DNA of 39,479 nt from an uncultured Planctomycetaceae bacterium (GCA_903863885.1 CAIPEB010000572.1:1-39479), one strand, 5' to 3'; shown: positions 25,952-34,647, counted from the first letter of the stretch. Program-made: numbers and translations. Notes: a model not told the origin generated them from the sequence alone.

Positions 25952-26182
25952 CTAACGAGGCCGTAGCCGGTGATTTTCGGCCGACGTCAGCAGATCGTTC
26001 GCCCGGGTCACGAGGTCGCTGTCCGCGATACTCGGTTCCCGCATCCCCATCGCCGGATCTCGCGAGACGAACGCTCCGCCGCAATGCCGACAGGTGACCT
26101 GCTTGCCCAGCAATTCCAGTCGCACTTGCAGACCGCGACCGCAAACCGGACACTGTTGCACGAAATACATGGGACGAGACAT
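25952..26182 (-). CDS. Small zinc-ribbon protein
   Basis: This 76-residue protein has two CxxC pairs (QQCPVCGRGLQVRLELLGKQ, then TCRHCGGAFVSRDP), the layout of a zinc ribbon, then a short acidic tail ending in NHRLRPR. The same CPVCGRxLQVRLExLGxQVxCRHCGG ribbon is common in planctomycete proteins, often as a domain of larger ones; here it stands alone. GGAGGAG precedes the ATG at good spacing. It lies 183 bp downstream of the cyclophilin-like gene on the same strand. No enzymatic function is evident; nucleic acid or protein binding are possible. Confidence 0.8.
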   Translation of the reverse strand: MSRPMYFVQQCPVCGRGLQVRLELLGKQVTCRHCGGAFVSRDPAMGMREPSIADSDLVTRANDLLTSAENHRLRPR

Positions 26183-26365
26183 CGACGGCTCCTCCTACCA
26201 CCGTTTGCCTCCGAAATGCCATGATCACGAAGGCCATCCTAGGGTACTCTCAAGCCGTTTTCAAGAAAATCCGGACCAGAAGTTGATAGACGAGCCCGCT
26301 CCGAACCGGCATCGAGCCAAACGAGCAAGGCGTCGCGGACCAGCAGCCATCAACCCCGGGGATCG

Positions 26366-27079
26366 TCAACGACGAACCACCGCACGAATTGTCACGGGTT
26401 CCGCGGGCATCTTAGGGAAGTTCCCGCTCGCCTTGACCGGCGTCTGGGCAATCCGATCGACGACGTCCATGCCTTCCACTACTTCGCCGAACACGCAGTA
26501 ACCGAATTGAGGCTTACCGTCCTGTTCGGCGTAATCCAGCGACGGATTGTCGGCCAGATTGATGAAGAACTGCGACGTGGCGCTGTCCGCATAGGCTGCA
26601 TCCCGGGCCATGGCGATCGTGCCGCGGCGGTTCTTCAAGCCATTGTACGACTCGTTGTGAATCGGCGTGCGTGTCTCCTTCACAAGCCCTTCCGCCGTGT
26701 AGCCGCCGCCGATGATCATGAATCCGCTTTCCACATGATGGAACACCGTGCCTTGATAGAAGCCGCGTTCGACGTAGTTCCGCAGAAAGTTCTCGGAAGT
26801 CATCCGCGCCTTCTCCATATTGAGGCGCACCTTGATATTGCCGGCTGAAGTTTCGATCACGACTTCGGGATGCAGGAGCGCCTGCTGGGCTGCGTCGCTG
26901 CTTTTGGCCGCCGCAGCCTTCCCCGGATCCGTTGCATTGCCGCCATCAGCCTTCTCCGCTGCCGGCCCGTCCCCCGGGACTTTGGCGGACTGGGGCTCCG
27001 AGTCCGGCTTCGAACCACACCCTGCCATCGAGAAAAGAGCGATCGCAAGAACGAGCGTACCCAGAAAAACGCGTTGCAT
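26366..27079 (-). CDS. Cyclophilin-type peptidyl-prolyl isomerase-like lipoprotein
   Basis: From the ATG at 27079 (GGAGGG upstream) the product is 237 residues with a lipoprotein signal peptide and lipobox (IALFSMAGC). A Gly/Ala/Lys-rich linker follows, then a cyclophilin domain from about residue 82 (VVIETSAGNIKVRLNMEKAR, NGLKNRRGTIAMARDAAYAD, SATSQFFINLADNPSLDY, FGYCVFGEVVEGMDVVDRIA). The fold and length match bacterial PpiA. However, the catalytic Arg of the FHR motif is His (FHH, His115) and the Gln of MIQGG is Ile (MIIGG, Ile123). Isomerase activity may therefore be weak or lost, leaving a chaperone or binding role. It is predicted to be anchored in a membrane by its N-terminal lipid. 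A longer frame from 27196 runs through the repeat upstream and is rejected. Confidence 0.88.
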   Translation of the reverse strand: MQRVFLGTLVLAIALFSMAGCGSKPDSEPQSAKVPGDGPAAEKADGGNATDPGKAAAAKSSDAAQQALLHPEVVIETSAGNIKVRLNMEKARMTSENFLRNYVERGFYQGTVFHHVESGFMIIGGGYTAEGLVKETRTPIHNESYNGLKNRRGTIAMARDAAYADSATSQFFINLADNPSLDYAEQDGKPQFGYCVFGEVVEGMDVVDRIAQTPVKASGNFPKMPAEPVTIRAVVRR

Positions 27080-27703
27080 GCCTTGACCCTCCCCGGGCGG
27101 TGTGACCGCCGGCCAATGAGGTGCTTTCGCACCGGCACAAGAACCCGCTCCCGGGCGGTGGGACCGCTTGCCGATGAGATGCTCTCGCACCGGCACACGA
27201 ACCCGCTCCCGTTGGTCGCTGCTCCTTGCGCTAGGTTTACGATCCTGTTGGTTCTTGCTGCAGAGATCGTCGTCTGCATAGCGGTTGCCGACGCCATGCG
27301 TTCCGGCTTATTGCCCGGCCGCGATCGACAATCAATATCTCCGCATGCGTCATTTCAGGCAACATCATTTTGCGCAGACTCCGCGGCCTTCCAACTGTGT
27401 TCACATCCGTGCTTGCACCAATTCTCCCGAGATCCTCGGGCCGAATGAGCACATCCGATTTGCAGGGACGCCGTTCGCTCTCCCGCTGCCGTCACGGTTC
27501 TTCAGGTTGATTCGATCATTGATCCGGGCGGACCGGGCGATTCGGGACGCTTGATTCGCACTGTGGCGATTCATTAGTCTTGAGTGTCGAGCTTTGCGGA
27601 TCTCCGAGAGCAAGTACACTAGCCGACTCGACGCCGCGCGATTGCTTTCCGCGCCTCGCACATAGGCGGCGTTCGAATCGGCATCCTTCCGCCGAAATTG
27701 AAT
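27080..27703. other. 624-bp divergent region without a gene
   Basis: Besides the 58-bp tandem repeat, no supported coding sequence is seen; short open frames on both strands lack family features. Weak promoter-like pairs for the downstream gene are TTGATT (27551-27556) with ATTAGT (27573-27578), and TTGCGG (27594-27599) with TACACT (27615-27620). Neither has ideal spacing. Confidence 0.5.
27092..27207. repeat. 58-bp tandem repeat with internal inverted repeats
   Basis: Two near-identical 58-bp units start with CCCGGGCGGTG at 27092 and 27150. Each carries two small dyads: GGCGGT-GTG-ACCGCC in unit one (GCGGT-GGG-ACCGC in unit two) and GGTGC-TTTC-GCACC (degenerate in unit two). A truncated third start may follow at about 27208. 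The structure resembles dispersed extragenic palindromic elements. Confidence 0.85.
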
Positions 27704-28705
27704 ATGGTTCAACGCATTTACCCGTTCTTCGTGGTGTGCTTGTGGCTCGCATCGACGTCATGGCTGATCGTGGCCAAGGTGCTTCCGCCGCTGCTTGGCG
27801 GCACGCCTCCCGACTATCAGGCGGCGTTGGCAAGGGAGCAGCCGAAACCCGACTACTGGAAGATCCGGTGGAACGACCTCGCTTTGGGTTTCGCGGCTTC
27901 ACATGTCTATCATCATCCGGAGGGCGTGCGGGAATTGCGCAACGTGGTGCAACTGAAGGACGCGCCGATCGATACGATGATCTTCGAGGCGTTGGGAATC
28001 TCCAAATCGCCGGGGGTCTGGTCGAAATGGGCCCGCTCGATGATCGGTTCGGGGGCTGAATTCCGAGCCGATCTGCTGATCCGCACGCAGGTCTGGTTCG
28101 ACGCCTTTGGGCATTTGAGCGGCTTCAACTCGATGCTCGACCTCGGTGATCATTCCACGCTGTTGAAGATCGACGGCCAGATCCGGGAGGACGGGAAACT
28201 GGAGGTGCTGGCTCGATTCGGAGAGGCAGCGGGGGGAGTTGCTTCGCAGGACGGGGCGCTGCTGCGTCAGACGGTTGACCTGCCGAAGAATGTGCTCTTC
28301 GAAGACGCGTTCACACCGCGCGGCGAATTGAAAAACCTGCACGTCGGCCAGTCCTGGACGATCCCCGTCTATCGGCCGTTTCCCCCGAACAGCCCGGTGC
28401 AGATTCTCGCCGTGGAGGTTGAGCGTCACGAGGTTGTTTTCTGGGAAGGCCGCGATGTCGAAGCCATGGTCCTGACTTATCGCTCGGATGCCGGATCGGG
28501 TTTGACTGCGTCGCGCGAGCCGCTGGCGACGGAGTGGGTGCGGAGCGACGGCCTGGTGCTGCGGCAGGAGGTCTCGCTCTCCGGCGTCCGCCTGCAGTTC
28601 GAGCGATTGCCCAGCGACACCGAGGATCCGCGTCAGAAGATGCTCGATTCAAATCAGTTTTACCAGTTGCGCAACCAACCGGCCCGAGGCGAACGGAAAT
28701 CATGA
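27704..28705 (+). CDS. Single-pass membrane-anchored protein coupled to an ABC exporter, unknown role
   Basis: From the ATG at 27704 the product is 333 residues (a TTG two codons earlier is possible). One N-terminal signal-anchor helix (IYPFFVVCLWLASTSWLIVA) is followed by an extracytoplasmic, mostly beta-stranded domain (SMLDLGDHSTLLKIDGQIRE, VEVERHEVVFWEGRDVEAMV). I do not recognise the domain. Its stop overlaps the ATG of the ABC ATPase gene by four bases (ATGA), so the three genes are translationally coupled. This suggests it is a dedicated periplasmic partner of the exporter (inference). Confidence 0.8.
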   Translation: MVQRIYPFFVVCLWLASTSWLIVAKVLPPLLGGTPPDYQAALAREQPKPDYWKIRWNDLALGFAASHVYHHPEGVRELRNVVQLKDAPIDTMIFEALGISKSPGVWSKWARSMIGSGAEFRADLLIRTQVWFDAFGHLSGFNSMLDLGDHSTLLKIDGQIREDGKLEVLARFGEAAGGVASQDGALLRQTVDLPKNVLFEDAFTPRGELKNLHVGQSWTIPVYRPFPPNSPVQILAVEVERHEVVFWEGRDVEAMVLTYRSDAGSGLTASREPLATEWVRSDGLVLRQEVSLSGVRLQFERLPSDTEDPRQKMLDSNQFYQLRNQPARGERKS

Positions 28706-29448
28706 TCGAACTTTGCGGCCTGACTCGACGATTCGGCCCCAAGACGGCCGTGTCGAATCTGGATCTCCAGGTGCCGTCCGGCGAGTTGTTCGCGTTTCTC
28801 GGACCGAACGGCGCCGGGAAAACAACCACCATCAAGATGATGGTGGGACTGCTGCAGCCCACCGAAGGCGCAGCGCGAATCTGCGGATTCGACGTCCGCA
28901 CCCAGACACGCGAAGCGAATCTGCGGACGGGATATGTGCCCGATCAACCGTATCTCTACGAAAAGCTGTCCGGCCGCGAGTTCCTGAATTTCGTCAGCCA
29001 GCTTTACGGCATGCCTGCGTCCTGCGCGGCGAAGAGCATCGCAGAACAGATCGAGACTTTCGAGCTCGGCCGATTTGTGGACGATCTGGCCGAGAGCTAC
29101 TCGCACGGCATGAAGCAACGACTCGTCTTCGCATCGTCGCTGGTGCATTCGCCCGAGGTGCTGATCGTCGACGAGCCCATGGTGGGCCTCGATCCGCGGA
29201 GCATGCGGCTGGTAAAGGACCTGTTGCGGGCCAAGGTGAACGGCGGCATGACGGTGTTCATGTCCACGCATACCCTCGCCATCGCCGAGGAAATCGCCGA
29301 CCGAATCGGCGTGGTGGCTAACGGCAAACTGCTGTTCCTCGGAACCGTGGCCCAACTGCGCACCCAGCTTTCCAGCGACGAATCGCTCGAGCAACTGTTT
29401 CTGACCCTGACGGAGGAGGCGATGGACAATGGTCATGCCGATCGCTGA
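28702..29448 (+). CDS. ABC transporter ATP-binding protein
   Basis: This 248-residue ATPase contains Walker A GPNGAGKTTT near residue 35, a Q-loop region, the signature SYSHGMKQRL, Walker B VLIVDEP followed by MVGLDPRS, and the switch STHTLAIAEE. It resembles CcmA/NatA-type subunits that energise ABC-2 exporters. The ATG overlaps the preceding stop by four bases and the 3' end overlaps the permease gene by 20 bases, so one exporter complex is likely. The cargo cannot be deduced. A longer frame from 28534 lies inside the previous gene and is rejected. Confidence 0.95.
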   Translation: MIELCGLTRRFGPKTAVSNLDLQVPSGELFAFLGPNGAGKTTTIKMMVGLLQPTEGAARICGFDVRTQTREANLRTGYVPDQPYLYEKLSGREFLNFVSQLYGMPASCAAKSIAEQIETFELGRFVDDLAESYSHGMKQRLVFASSLVHSPEVLIVDEPMVGLDPRSMRLVKDLLRAKVNGGMTVFMSTHTLAIAEEIADRIGVVANGKLLFLGTVAQLRTQLSSDESLEQLFLTLTEEAMDNGHADR

Positions 29449-31252
29449 CTCGCCCCGGCGCGACAATCACGATTTGCAGCGATGCCTCCTTTCGCCGGCC
29501 GCGGAAACACGCCTGTTCTGGCGGTTGCGCGTGCTCGTCGGACGATCCCTGCTGCAGGGCGCGATGCGCACGGCCCGGCTGCAGGTTATTTCCGTAGGTC
29601 TGGCCTGCAGCGCGCTGTGGATCGGACTGTTCGCGCTGTTTGCCGGCGGTTTCTATTTCATGCAGACGGGTCTGGTCCATTCCGGGATGCGGACCCAGTT
29701 GATCCACGCGGTCTTCAACCTGTTCTTTCTCGCACTGACCATCATGCTGGTCTTTTCGGCGGCGATCATTCTCTACGGCGGCCTGTACCGCAGCGAGGAG
29801 GTGCCGCATCTGCTGACGACTCCGACTCGCGCGGAGCGGATCGTGCAGCACAAATTCGAAGAGACCGCTTTCTTCAGTTGCTGGGGGTTTCTGTTGATGG
29901 CGAGCCCCATGCTGCTGGCCTACGGCATGGTTGTCGGCGCCGCATGGTACTACTATGCATTGCTGCTGCCGTTCGTCATTTCTTTTGTGCTGGTCCCCGC
30001 GGGGATCGGTGCAAATCTCTGCCTGCTGGTGGTGCGACTGATTCCGACGGCCCGAGTCCACGCACTCGTGTCGGTCGGCATGCTGGCCGTGGCCGTGACC
30101 GGGTTCTTCGGCTACCGCGCACTGGCTTATAACAACAAAGACGTCATGACGCCCACTTGGTTTCAGGACGTGCTCACGCGTCTGCAGTTTTCGGAACAGC
30201 GACTGCTGCCAAGCTGGTGGCTCAGCACCGGACTGCTCGAGGCGGCCGAACCCGCGGATAGCCCCGAGTCGCGGCCCGCGTGGCGCGAAAGTCTGTTGTT
30301 CCTGACCGTCCTGACCTCCAATGCGCTGCTCCTGAACCTGCTGCTCGGCCGGGTCGCGAACTGGGCGCTGCGTCCCAGTTTCAGCGCCCTGCAGGGCCTG
30401 ACTCGCGCGAATCGACGAGCCAAGGTCGGACTTTTCGACCGGTTCATTTTCGCGATCAGCCGTCCGCTGCCCAACGCCACGCGTCATCTGATCGTGAAGG
30501 ATCTGCGGATCTTCCGGCGCGATCCGGTGCAGTGGTCTCAGTTCGCGATTTTCTTCGGGCTGCTGTCGCTCTATTTCTTCAACGTGCGGCGGTTCGACTA
30601 CAGCGGCGTGATGGAGCGCTGGGTCATACTCGTCAGCTTCTTCAATGTGGCCGTGGTCGGTCTGCTCTTGTCCACCTTCACGACGCGGTTCATCCTCCCC
30701 GCGATCAGCCTCGAAGGCCGGCGATTCTGGATACTGGGCACGGCGCCGATCACACGGGATACGGTGCTTTGGGGAAAGTTCTGGTTCGCCTGCGGAGGTT
30801 CGGCACTGCCCTGCTGCACGCTCGTGCTGCTCAGCGACCTGGCACTGCGGATCCCCGCGCGATCCACGTCAATCGCCCTGCTCCACCAGTTCTCGTGCCT
30901 CGCACTCTGCAGCGGTCTGTCGGCCATGGCGGTCGGTTTCGGCGCGCGGCTGCCGAACCTGCGCGAGTCGTCCCCTTCGCGCATCGCCGCGGGCTTCGGC
31001 GGAACGCTGAATCTCGTGCTCAGTTCGCTGTACATCACAGCCATTATCGTCTGCACCGCCGTTCCGTGTTTTCTCTGGCACGACACCGATTCCGGCGCCT
31101 CCGCGGCGGGCATGTTTGTCGGCGGCTATATCGGCCTGGGCACAACCGCCAGCGTCGCCGCCGGCGCTGTCGCGACACTCGTGCTCGGCGCGATTACAAC
31201 CGTGTTCCCGCTGCGCATGGGACTGCGCGCGTTCCGACGATTGGAATTCTGA
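29429..31252 (+). CDS. ABC-2-type exporter permease, large
   Basis: The 607-residue product is strongly hydrophobic with roughly a dozen membrane helices (VGLACSALWIGLFALFAGGF and LALTIMLVFSAAIILYGGLY early; ITAIIVCTAVPCFLWHD late). Cytoplasmic parts include EEVPHLLTTPTRAERIVQHK and LIVKDLRIFRRDPVQWSQF, features of large putative ABC exporter permeases. It is about twice the length of simple ABC-2 subunits and may act as a fused dimer half-pair (inference). GGAGGAGG lies before the ATG at 29429, inside the end of the ATPase gene. Substrate unknown. Confidence 0.88.
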   Translation: MVMPIADSPRRDNHDLQRCLLSPAAETRLFWRLRVLVGRSLLQGAMRTARLQVISVGLACSALWIGLFALFAGGFYFMQTGLVHSGMRTQLIHAVFNLFFLALTIMLVFSAAIILYGGLYRSEEVPHLLTTPTRAERIVQHKFEETAFFSCWGFLLMASPMLLAYGMVVGAAWYYYALLLPFVISFVLVPAGIGANLCLLVVRLIPTARVHALVSVGMLAVAVTGFFGYRALAYNNKDVMTPTWFQDVLTRLQFSEQRLLPSWWLSTGLLEAAEPADSPESRPAWRESLLFLTVLTSNALLLNLLLGRVANWALRPSFSALQGLTRANRRAKVGLFDRFIFAISRPLPNATRHLIVKDLRIFRRDPVQWSQFAIFFGLLSLYFFNVRRFDYSGVMERWVILVSFFNVAVVGLLLSTFTTRFILPAISLEGRRFWILGTAPITRDTVLWGKFWFACGGSALPCCTLVLLSDLALRIPARSTSIALLHQFSCLALCSGLSAMAVGFGARLPNLRESSPSRIAAGFGGTLNLVLSSLYITAIIVCTAVPCFLWHDTDSGASAAGMFVGGYIGLGTTASVAAGAVATLVLGAITTVFPLRMGLRAFRRLEF

Positions 31253-31255
31253 GCC

Positions 31256-31270
31256 TCGGCCGTCGGCCGA
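31256..31270. terminator. Short hairpin between convergent genes
   Basis: TCGGCC (31256-31261) and GGCCGA (31265-31270) form a six-base GC-rich stem with a three-base loop in the 47-bp gap between the permease and the glycosyltransferase-like gene. There is no T-run; termination is uncertain. Confidence 0.3.
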
Positions 31271-31299
31271 TGATAATTGCCCGCTGCAATCCGGTTGGT

Positions 31300-32889
31300 T
31301 CAGGGTTGGAGCCAGCCGAGATATCCCCAGAGATTGTACAACCAGGGATGCGACCATGGATTCAGACTCGCGTACGACGCCGAGAAGACACTGATTGCCA
31401 GGCAGACGACGGCGATCCCCCGGCCCCATCGCGACGACGCCATTCGGTCGGCGGCAGGCACGAGCGTGATGAGCCACAGCGGCGTACACCAGAATACCCA
31501 GCGAAATCCGCAAGCCACGCCGCCGTAGTTTCGATCGATCAGGGGACGTGCCACATAGAACGCCAGGCAAACCACCGTCAGCAGCAATACGGCCGCCGAA
31601 AAAACGCGGAGCTTCGGGTCGCTGCCCCGCAGCCAAATGAGCATTCCCGCCAGGCTCAGAATCCAGATCGGCGTCAGGCTGAACACTCCGTGATGGCCGG
31701 CGAGCACGTGGAAAGCATAGACAAGCCGCGAAGGCTCGCCTCGATCAACGCCTCGCAGACGCGTCGGCAGCCAATAGCTCCCATCGTACTCGTACCAGTT
31801 GTCCCACTCGCGCAAGACCAGAGTCTGGCCATCTCGGACCAGCGCCCAGCGACGCGAGTTCTCCGTATCGTAGACAACCCACCGCTGCTCGCGAGCGCTC
31901 GGCGCAACGGTTGTCTTGGAGGAGAAGCTCAGGCCCGCTGCTCGCAGGGAGTCCAGCACCGACTTGGCCGAGCCTGCCGTCGCCGGATCATCGACCGCAG
32001 GCACCCGGGCGACTTCGGCTCCGTCGCGGCGATGCGAGTAGGCCGGATTCCAGCAATCGTGGGCGATGTAATTGGTGGTGAAGAACGCGATCGCGACGGC
32101 TGCCGCCGCGGGCAGATACCACTTCGCCGTGCGGGAAAGAGAGCGAATGCCAAAGGCGAGCGTCAGCAAACAGAAGAAAGACAGAGCCGGCAGTTCGTTG
32201 GCCACGGCAAAAGCGCCAGCCAGCCCCGCCAGCGCATACCACACGCGCCGGTCTTCGTCGCGATAGAGTGCACGGTAGGCAGCGTACACCGCCACTGCGA
32301 CACTGATTGCCGCCGGCAGGTGATTGTTCAGCGTGACCCCGAAGGTCGTCAGGAAAGTGCCCCAGGCCGCCGCAAAAACGACGAACATTCTCCCCCAGTT
32401 TCGGTGAGCCAATCGATCGAACAGAGTCGCCATGATGCCGAAGTAGATCGCCAGCGGAATAGCGTTCGTGATCAGGATGATGGCCCGGGCTACCGGAAAC
32501 GTGTGCCGCTGCAGCGTCGCACCGGTCGCCCGCTGAATCAGCCAGTACTCGCCGGCCAGCAGCGTGGGAAACAAGGGCGGCTTGCTCGAGAAGTAATGCT
32601 CGCGCCCGTCCCGACCCCGATGCCGCACCAGATCGATCGAGTACCAGTCGACATCTCGTTTGCCGGCTCGCGGAAAGATAACGCGATCGAGTTCGTAAGT
32701 GCCGTAATCCACCAGCGCGCGAATGGTCGCCCAGCGGCTGCGGTCGTTCGCGCTCAGGAACGGGGTCTTTCCTCGATCCGACTTCACCGCCATGGTGCGC
32801 CCTGCGACCACAGCGATTGATGCGGCGAAACAAAGCAGGTAAACCGCGTACCTGAAAGAAGCACTGCGGGTGATCGTCGCGGATTGCAT
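31300..32889 (-). CDS. Multi-pass GT39-like glycosyltransferase family membrane protein
   Basis: Taking the ATG at 32889 gives 529 residues with about eleven membrane helices. After the first helix, a periplasmic loop contains NDRSRWATIRALVDYGTYEL and HYFSSKPPLFPTLLAGEYWL. An acidic residue after the first helix and the SKPPLFP motif recall GT-C/ArnT/PMT-like enzymes that take sugars from polyprenyl phosphate. A large soluble insert lies between helices (about residues 270-370). The gene follows the GT2 gene by 64 bp on the same strand, so the GT2 enzyme may make the lipid-linked donor used here (inference). The acceptor is unknown. A longer frame to 33159 overlaps the GT2 gene and is rejected. 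Confidence 0.75.
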   Translation of the reverse strand: MQSATITRSASFRYAVYLLCFAASIAVVAGRTMAVKSDRGKTPFLSANDRSRWATIRALVDYGTYELDRVIFPRAGKRDVDWYSIDLVRHRGRDGREHYFSSKPPLFPTLLAGEYWLIQRATGATLQRHTFPVARAIILITNAIPLAIYFGIMATLFDRLAHRNWGRMFVVFAAAWGTFLTTFGVTLNNHLPAAISVAVAVYAAYRALYRDEDRRVWYALAGLAGAFAVANELPALSFFCLLTLAFGIRSLSRTAKWYLPAAAAVAIAFFTTNYIAHDCWNPAYSHRRDGAEVARVPAVDDPATAGSAKSVLDSLRAAGLSFSSKTTVAPSAREQRWVVYDTENSRRWALVRDGQTLVLREWDNWYEYDGSYWLPTRLRGVDRGEPSRLVYAFHVLAGHHGVFSLTPIWILSLAGMLIWLRGSDPKLRVFSAAVLLLTVVCLAFYVARPLIDRNYGGVACGFRWVFWCTPLWLITLVPAADRMASSRWGRGIAVVCLAISVFSASYASLNPWSHPWLYNLWGYLGWLQP

Positions 32890-32953
32890 GGCGGCCCGGC
32901 GGATGGTGGTTTCGTTCTTCAAAACGGATCCCGGCGGAAAAAACGCCGGCGCA

Positions 32954-33991
32954 TCAGACGTTTTCGCTGCGATTGGCCGAAGTCTCGTCCGGCGTCGTGC
33001 CGGCGGACGACGCGGATTCGATATTACCCGTTCGCTGCCGGATTGAGTAGGCAAGGCGGTCTCGACGCCCGAACGCCGTAAATAACTCGGCCAGCAGTCC
33101 CGCCGAAAGACATTGCGTCCCGACCAGCAGCGCGATGATCGAATAGTAAAAAATGGCACGCTCGTGGAGGTGCAGATCGTTGGCCGGATTTCCGTCCAGT
33201 CGCGACAGGATCCACCCCGCGGTCAAGGCGAGGATACCCAGCGAACCGGCGCAGAAACTGGCCAGCCCGAACGTGCCGAACAGATGCTGCGGCCTCTGGC
33301 CGTACCCCGTGAGGAAATAGACGGTCAACAGATCCAGCAGCCCCTTGAGAAACCGGTAGAAGCCGTATTTCGAGCGGCCGAAACAGCGCGGACGGTGACG
33401 CACGACCACCTCGCCGACCTTCCAGCCGCGGGCATCGGCCAGCACCGGCACGAAGCGGTGCAGTTCGCCGTAGATTCGCAACTCGGTCAACGCCTCGCGC
33501 CGGTAACATTTGAAGCCGCAGTTGTGATCGTGCAGACGCACGCCGGTGAGAATCCCGACCAGGGCGTTGAAGACCCGCGACGGATAGACCTTGTGCCACG
33601 GGTCGTGGCGAACCTGCTTCCAGCCGCTGACGACGTCCAGCTCCTGATCTCGCATCGCTGCGAGGAACTTCGGCATCTCGGCCGGGTCGTCCTGCAGATC
33701 TGCGTCCATGGTGAACACGATATCGCCTCTCGCCGCCTCGAATCCGGCGCTCAGCGCGTCCGCCTTGCCGAAGTTTCGCCGCAGCCGTATGCCCTCGACT
33801 CGCGGATCTTCCCGGGACAAACGCTCCACCTCGCTCCAGGAACCGTCCGTCGAACCGTCGTCGACAAACAGGATTTGCAGGTTGAGGCCCTCGGTTTTCG
33901 CGACCGCGGCCAATTCTTCGTGCAACTTGGCCAAAGTCTCCGCCTCGTCATAGACGGGGATCACCACGGAAATCACGCCGGAATTGTGCAT
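32954..33991 (-). CDS. GT2 glycosyltransferase, polyprenyl-phosphate type (ArnC/DPM1-like)
   Basis: The start at 33991 (MHNSGVISVVIPVYDEAETL) has AGGGGAAAAGGG just upstream; the product is 345 residues. The GT-A domain shows ILFVDDGSTDGSW, RRNFGKADALSAGFEAARGD and FTMDADLQDDPAEM with the DxD region. Two C-terminal membrane helices follow (FLTGYGQRPQHLFGTFGLAS onward and IFYYSIIALLVGTQCLSAGL). This layout is typical of enzymes that move a sugar from a nucleotide to undecaprenyl phosphate. It is the first gene of a leftward pair with the GT39-like protein. The sugar cannot be told from sequence. Confidence 0.92.
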   Translation of the reverse strand: MHNSGVISVVIPVYDEAETLAKLHEELAAVAKTEGLNLQILFVDDGSTDGSWSEVERLSREDPRVEGIRLRRNFGKADALSAGFEAARGDIVFTMDADLQDDPAEMPKFLAAMRDQELDVVSGWKQVRHDPWHKVYPSRVFNALVGILTGVRLHDHNCGFKCYRREALTELRIYGELHRFVPVLADARGWKVGEVVVRHRPRCFGRSKYGFYRFLKGLLDLLTVYFLTGYGQRPQHLFGTFGLASFCAGSLGILALTAGWILSRLDGNPANDLHLHERAIFYYSIIALLVGTQCLSAGLLAELFTAFGRRDRLAYSIRQRTGNIESASSAGTTPDETSANRSENV

Positions 33992-34144
33992 CCCTTTTCC
34001 CCTTAATCTGCCTCCCATTATGCAGAGCGGGACCGCCCGACGCCAACGCCCATGCCGCCCGGAGCGCCAGGAACGCCCGCAGGCTTCGATGTCTTCCGCA
34101 AGAAGCACGGATTCCCGCTTGTGAAAAAGGGACCCACAGGCGGG

Positions 34145-34173
34145 TTGACGACAAGCCCGCGCGCCGATAAACC
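34145..34173 (+). promoter_or_regulatory. Possible promoter of the 34218 gene
   Basis: TTGACG (34145-34150) and TAAACC (34168-34173) are spaced by 17 bp, with the start codon 45 bases downstream of the -10. The -10 match is moderate. Confidence 0.4.
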
Positions 34174-34217
34174 CAGCTATCGAACCGACCACAACAGCCG
34201 CTGATCGTGAGGTGAAC

Positions 34218-34613
34218 ATGTCCCCGTTGGCTGCGGAAATGAAAGCGCACGCCTTGGAGGCCCAGAAGTTCTCGCGCAAGCATCTCGTTCTGGAACTGGA
34301 CTTTTCCCCGCACAGCCTCCACGAATTGGAACCCCAGCTCGATGCGGTGGAGTACGCCATTCGCGGCGGCAAGTCCCCCGAGAACGTCTCGATGCTCACA
34401 CGGATCTGGGGCGCTTACCTGGGCGAGACCATTCGACAACGTCTCGGAGGAGAATGGTTGCCGGGCAGCAATTCCCAACCGACAATCGTCCTGGGCGGGG
34501 AAACGCTGCGCCCCCATGAACAGGTGCGACTGCGGATCGTCGAAGGCGCCAAGCACAACGTGGAAGCCTGGTTCCTCGATCTGCAGAGCCGTCATTCCGC
34601 CCCGAAGAACTGA
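34218..34613 (+). CDS. Small soluble hypothetical protein (DUF3806-like in part)
   Basis: From the ATG at 34218 (GAGGTG as ribosome site) the product is 131 residues with no signal peptide. The middle (LTRIWGAYLGETIRQRLGGE, then WLPG) is weakly reminiscent of DUF3806-type proteins of unknown function. I cannot assign a role. It is 34 bp upstream of the fumarylacetoacetate-hydrolase-family gene on the same strand and is probably co-transcribed with it. An upstream GTG at 34212 would add two residues but overlaps the ribosome site. Confidence 0.75.
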   Translation: MSPLAAEMKAHALEAQKFSRKHLVLELDFSPHSLHELEPQLDAVEYAIRGGKSPENVSMLTRIWGAYLGETIRQRLGGEWLPGSNSQPTIVLGGETLRPHEQVRLRIVEGAKHNVEAWFLDLQSRHSAPKN

Positions 34614-34647
34614 ACGACCCCAAACCGCCCAGCCGAGGTGCCGCTCC

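Noticed and set aside
26946-27196. N-terminal extension of the cyclophilin-like protein through the 58-bp repeat
   Set aside because: The lipoprotein signal peptide starts at 27079 with a ribosome site; the extension is translated repeat DNA.
27237-27703. Several short open frames in the region before the 27704 gene
   Set aside because: None has a ribosome site together with a recognisable motif or signal peptide.
30280-32820. 846-residue open frame on the plus strand
   Set aside because: It overlaps the ABC permease and runs antisense through the GT39-like gene; composition is Arg/Pro-rich shadow sequence.
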